From NCBI RefSeq assembly GCF_000424465.1, contig NZ_AUJY01000011.1:124001-188000 (forward strand): a stretch of DNA of 64,000 nt. The letters are read 5' to 3'. This document shows, one piece after another, positions 60,248 to 64,000 of the stretch. The translations under genes and the position numbers were made by a program. How positions within the stretch are numbered: the first letter of the stretch is position 1; every line of letters starts with the position of its first letter. The DNA is from Butyrivibrio hungatei NK4A153. GTDB taxonomy: Bacteria; Bacillota; Clostridia; Lachnospirales; Lachnospiraceae. The notes beneath the pieces were generated by a model. The model had not been told where the DNA came from. It did not search any database and saw only the letters and a list, made by a program, of their open reading frames with translations.

Positions 60248-62305
60248 ATGGACGCGAAAAAAATCAGAGACCGCGTATATGATTACGGTCTTGCTTTATA
60301 TATTGTTGCGGCTATCGTAATGCTCATTATACCGCTTCGTGACTGGGTGCTGGATATTCTCCTTGCTTTTGATATGTCACTTTCTTTTGTGATCATGTTT
60401 ACCGCCATGTTTGCGGCTGATGTTCTGGATATGTCGTTTTTCCCTACGATACTTCTTTTTACGACTATCTTCAGAATTGCACTTAACGTTTCATCTACCC
60501 GTCTTATCCTGACAGAGGGCGGTGCGGGTAAAGTTATTGAAGTATTCGGTTCCTTCGTTGGCGGAGGTGACCTTATTGTCGGAGCTATCGTCTATGTAAT
60601 TCTCATAATCGTACAGCTCATGGTAATCAACAAAGGTTCTGAGAGAGTTGCGGAAGTATCGGCAAGATTTACCCTTGATGCCATGCCCGGTAAGCAGATG
60701 GCTATCGACGCCGATCTTAATACGGGTGCCATCACTGATGTTGAGGCGAAACAGAGAAGACAGAAGATTCAGGATGAAGCAAGCTTCTTCGGAGCTATGG
60801 ACGGTGCTACGAAGTATGTAAAAGGAGATGCGACTGCGGGCCTTATTATTACGGCGGTTAACCTTCTTGGCGGTATTGCCATGGGTATCCTGAGAAAAGG
60901 GATGGACGTAAATACTGCCATCAATACATATTCGATTCTCACGATGGGTGACGGACTTGTAAGTTCTATTCCTTCTCTTATGATATCGATGTCGACAGGT
61001 ATCCTTGTTACCAAGGGATCAAAAGAGGCAGATTTTGGCCACGTGCTTATCGGTCAGCTCTTTGGTATGCCGAAGACTCTTTACCTTGTGGGCGGAGTTT
61101 TGTCGGGGCTTGGTATTTTTTCACCGCTTCCTACGCTTCTTTATGTTGCTTTCGGTGCAGGATTCATCTTTATGGGAAGAATTGCGAGTCAGACTATCGA
61201 GGAAGTTGCGGTTGAGGGAGAAGTTGCATCGCCTGAAGAACAGCAGGCTGAAGAGATAAGACAGCCCGAGAATGTAACAAGTCTTTTGCAGGTTGATCCT
61301 ATCGAGCTTGAGTTTGGTTACGGTATTATTCCGCTTGCGGACGTTAATCAGGGCGGAGATCTTCTCGACCGAGTTGTTATGATCAGAAGGCAGGTTGCCC
61401 TTGAACTTGGTACCGTTGTTCCGATAATTCGACTTAGAGATAATATTCAGTTGAATCCTAATCAATATATCATTAAAATTAAAGGTATACAGGTTAGTGA
61501 CGGTGAGATTTTGTTCGATCATTACATGGCTATGAATCCCGGACATGTCGAGGAAGAGATTACAGGTATTCCTACATTTGAGCCGTCATTCCACCTTCCT
61601 GCGATATGGATTACGGAGGGACAGAGAGAAAGAGCGGAGAGCTTTGGCTACACCGTTGTAGACCCGCCGTCAATCATTGCTACGCATTTGACGGAGATTA
61701 TAAGAGAACATATCGCGGAACTTCTTACAAGGCAGGATGTACAGAACCTTGTGGACAATCTGAAAGAGAACAATCATGCTCTTGTGGAAGAGCTTGTGCC
61801 TAAGCTCATGAGCCTTGGTGAGATTGAGAAGGTTCTTCAGAATCTCCTTCGCGAAGGCATTTCCATAAGGGACCTTGTGACAATATTCGAGACGCTTGCA
61901 GATTTTGCTCCGTCTACACACGATCCGGATATCCTTACGGAGTATGTAAGACAGAGCTTAAAGAGAGCTATCTCCAACAAGTATTTTGTGCCGGGAGAGA
62001 CTACGAGCGTTGTTACTCTTGATCCCAAGATCGAACAGGAGATCATGAGCAGCGTTAAGCAGACAGAAACAGGTGCTTATCTTACACTTGATCCCGCTAG
62101 AACCAAGTCTATACTTGCTGCTGTGGGAGAGCAGGTCAAGAAGCTTGAAGATGCGGGTAAACAGGCAATCATCATGGCGTCACCTATAGTGCGTATGTAC
62201 TTTAAGAAGATGACAGAAGACTACTATAAAGATCTGGTTGTTATTTCATATAACGAAGTCGAAGCCAGTATCGAACTACAATCGGTGGGGATGGTAACTG
62301 CGTAA
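60248..62305 (+). CDS. flhA: Flagellar export protein FlhA
   Basis: FlhA is the large export-gate protein whose cytosolic ring binds chaperone-substrate complexes. The 685-residue protein has eight membrane helices (about 15-310), the conserved FHIPEP loop region read here as FTLDAMPGKQMAIDADLN, and a four-part cytosolic domain (about 340-685). AAAGGAGAG precedes ATG 60248. Its stop directly abuts the flhF start. Confidence 0.97.
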   Translation: MDAKKIRDRVYDYGLALYIVAAIVMLIIPLRDWVLDILLAFDMSLSFVIMFTAMFAADVLDMSFFPTILLFTTIFRIALNVSSTRLILTEGGAGKVIEVFGSFVGGGDLIVGAIVYVILIIVQLMVINKGSERVAEVSARFTLDAMPGKQMAIDADLNTGAITDVEAKQRRQKIQDEASFFGAMDGATKYVKGDATAGLIITAVNLLGGIAMGILRKGMDVNTAINTYSILTMGDGLVSSIPSLMISMSTGILVTKGSKEADFGHVLIGQLFGMPKTLYLVGGVLSGLGIFSPLPTLLYVAFGAGFIFMGRIASQTIEEVAVEGEVASPEEQQAEEIRQPENVTSLLQVDPIELEFGYGIIPLADVNQGGDLLDRVVMIRRQVALELGTVVPIIRLRDNIQLNPNQYIIKIKGIQVSDGEILFDHYMAMNPGHVEEEITGIPTFEPSFHLPAIWITEGQRERAESFGYTVVDPPSIIATHLTEIIREHIAELLTRQDVQNLVDNLKENNHALVEELVPKLMSLGEIEKVLQNLLREGISIRDLVTIFETLADFAPSTHDPDILTEYVRQSLKRAISNKYFVPGETTSVVTLDPKIEQEIMSSVKQTETGAYLTLDPARTKSILAAVGEQVKKLEDAGKQAIIMASPIVRMYFKKMTEDYYKDLVVISYNEVEASIELQSVGMVTA

Positions 62306-63583
62306 ATGATTATAAAAAAGTATGTTGGAAAAAATGAAAGCGAAGCCACGGATGAGGCAAAAAAGGAGCTCGGGGGAAACATCGTCGTAATGAATGTACG
62401 ACCTGTTAAGAAGTCCGGTTTTCTGGCTCTGTTCCAGTCTCAGAAGATTGAAGTGACAGTGGCACTCGAGGAGGAACCTGAAAGGCCGGTAAGAACGACC
62501 TATACTCCGCAAAAGCCCAAAGTACAGGAAAGCAGGGGCTCTTTTGACAATGCTCAAAGAGATACCGTGGTTTCCGCTGCTGCGACGGCTACCAAGGTTT
62601 CTACGCCGAAGGAAGATAACAGCGCTATCGAAGAAAAGCTTGATAATCTCAGCTCTCTTTTGGAGAAAAATATTCTCAAGAATGAGAAGGAGGTTGTTGC
62701 TCCCAAAGCTGAAAAAGAAACGGGTGTTGTTCCCGAGAAAAATAATGATGGCGTAAAAACTTCTAAAAATGATATATCAGAAGAAACACTTTCTTTCATA
62801 AAATTGTTATATAATACTCTTATAGAGAATGAAGTTGACGAGATATACGTAAACCAGCTTACCGATGAGGTTGAAAAGATAAGTAAACCCGGACTTCCTT
62901 TTGATTACGCGCTTGCAAACGTTTATCAGAAGATGGTTCTTAAGTTCGGTAAGTCTGAGCCTATAAAAGAAGTCGGTGAAGAAAAGCCGATAGCTGAGAT
63001 TTTTATAGGTCCCACAGGTGTCGGCAAGACAACTACGATTGCCAAACTTGCGTCGGAGCTTACTGTTTCCAAAAAGAAGAAAGTAGCTCTTTTGACCATG
63101 GATACATACAGAATTGCGGCAGCCGAGCAGCTTCGCACATATGCATCGATACTTGAGATTCCTTTCAGGGTTATTTATTCTGTCGATGAGATGAAGCAGG
63201 CGGCTGAAGATTTCAGGGAATATGACTACATCATGGTCGATACGGCGGGACATTCACTTAAAAATGAAGAGCTTATAAGAGATGTTGAGAACTACATAAG
63301 GGCTTTGGAGGAGCTTATGGAGTGCGAAAACTATCTTGTTTTGTCAGCGACTACCAAGTACCGCGACCTCATTGAGATTTCGGATGCGTATTCGGAAATG
63401 GTTGCATATAAGCTTATTTTTACAAAAATGGATGAGACAGGCGCAAAAGGTAACCTTTACAATATCAGAATGCATACGGGTTCGCCCATCGCGTATATCA
63501 CAAACGGCCAAAACGTGCCGGATGACATCGCGGTATTTGATGCACAGAAAATAGTAAAGAACCTTCTTGGCGGAAAAAGTTAA
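62306..63583 (+). CDS. flhF: Flagellar SRP-type GTPase FlhF
   Basis: FlhF controls the place and number of flagella. The 425-residue protein has a basic, variable B domain (about 1-160), an N domain and a G domain (about 225-425) with P-loop GPTGVGKTTTIAKLA, DTYRIAAAEQLRTYA, DTAGHS and TKMDETGAKG. The start follows the flhA stop without a gap, so translation is coupled. flhG comes next. Confidence 0.96.
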   Translation: MIIKKYVGKNESEATDEAKKELGGNIVVMNVRPVKKSGFLALFQSQKIEVTVALEEEPERPVRTTYTPQKPKVQESRGSFDNAQRDTVVSAAATATKVSTPKEDNSAIEEKLDNLSSLLEKNILKNEKEVVAPKAEKETGVVPEKNNDGVKTSKNDISEETLSFIKLLYNTLIENEVDEIYVNQLTDEVEKISKPGLPFDYALANVYQKMVLKFGKSEPIKEVGEEKPIAEIFIGPTGVGKTTTIAKLASELTVSKKKKVALLTMDTYRIAAAEQLRTYASILEIPFRVIYSVDEMKQAAEDFREYDYIMVDTAGHSLKNEELIRDVENYIRALEELMECENYLVLSATTKYRDLIEISDAYSEMVAYKLIFTKMDETGAKGNLYNIRMHTGSPIAYITNGQNVPDDIAVFDAQKIVKNLLGGKS

Positions 63584-63600
63584 TTTGGGGATAGTTATAT

Positions 63601-64000
63601 ATGGATCAGGCGCAACAGCTTAGAAATATTATTAAAAATTCAAATAAGCCGCAGCGTCCGCTTGCTAGAATTATCACCGTTACAAGCGGAAAAGGCGGTG
63701 TTGGTAAGTCAAATGTTTCCATAAATCTGGCGGTTCAGTTCAGGAAGATGGGCAAAAGAGTCATTATTCTGGACGCCGATTTCGGACTTGCAAATATAGA
63801 GATAATGTTTGGAACTGTGCCAAAGCACAATTTATGCGATCTTATCTATCAGGGTAAGAATATTAAGGACATCATTACCTGGGGACCTGAGGGTGTCGGA
63901 TTTATCTCCGGCGGATCGGGAATTTCGGGTATGTACAACTTAAGCAGAGATTATCTTGTATATATTATTGTTAATCTTGCCGAACTTGATGCAATTGCTG
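63601..64000 (+). CDS. flhG: MinD-like ATPase FlhG (N-terminal part)
   Basis: The first 133 codons are in the window; the gene runs off the right edge. The product begins MDQAQQLRNIIKNSN and has the deviant Walker A motif SGKGGVGKSNVSINLA and the MinD-type switch region LDADFGLANIEIMFG. FlhG/YlxH stimulates FlhF GTPase and sets flagellar number. It starts 17 nt after flhF, the usual order. Confidence 0.95.
   Translation, partial: MDQAQQLRNIIKNSNKPQRPLARIITVTSGKGGVGKSNVSINLAVQFRKMGKRVIILDADFGLANIEIMFGTVPKHNLCDLIYQGKNIKDIITWGPEGVGFISGGSGISGMYNLSRDYLVYIIVNLAELDAIA

Overview
The window is low-to-moderate G+C DNA from an anaerobic, motile Gram-positive bacterium, most likely a member of the Lachnospiraceae (Clostridia) such as a Butyrivibrio or Roseburia relative. 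The evidence is the combination of CodY, HemZ, a FliY-type motor switch protein, the fla gene order, the tandem YkuD enzymes and the strong GGAGG ribosome binding sites. I could not run a taxonomy search, so the genus is inference.

Positions 1-14100 hold housekeeping and biosynthetic genes. They are the end of a lactonase-family gene, aroC on the minus strand, an M15 carboxypeptidase, tgt, yajC, then leuB, a GT-C-like membrane protein, ilvD and ilvB, and two tandem L,D-transpeptidases. Positions 14300-20540 hold the serine operon (serC, serA, DUF1015) and a GlgB-like protein in which none of the three catalytic acids of the family is retained in its usual form.

Positions 20600-25400 are accessory. 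A promoter with a palindrome over its -10 box drives a compact cassette: a helical protein, a true WXG100 protein (W46-T47-G48), an unknown 215-residue protein, a second WXG-like protein (Y46-I47-G48), a 557-residue polymorphic-toxin-like effector and a candidate immunity protein. This looks like a type VII secretion effector cassette, but no EssC is present in the window. A tRNA-Thr(CGU) gene and a 228-bp imperfect palindrome with 19-bp perfect terminal inverted repeats follow.

Positions 25457-35570 carry apt, a bifunctional rel gene, an MBL-fold hydrolase, hemZ, an isolated hypB, a membrane diguanylate cyclase, topA and codY.

Positions 35760-64000 are the fla cluster: flgB, flgC, fliE, fliF, fliG, fliH, fliI, fliJ, a MotE-like gene, fliK, flgD, a TIGR02530-type gene, flgE, flbD, motA, motB, fliL, fliM, fliY, fliO, fliP, fliQ, fliR, flhB, flhA, flhF and the start of flhG. 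Unusual points are a sigma-28 promoter in front of fliK, a hook protein about twice the normal length, and an insertion between flgE and flbD. The insertion has a FimB-sized tyrosine recombinase facing backwards and a ribbon-helix-helix/coiled-coil protein facing forwards. They are separated by overlapping divergent promoters with a 12-bp inverted repeat.
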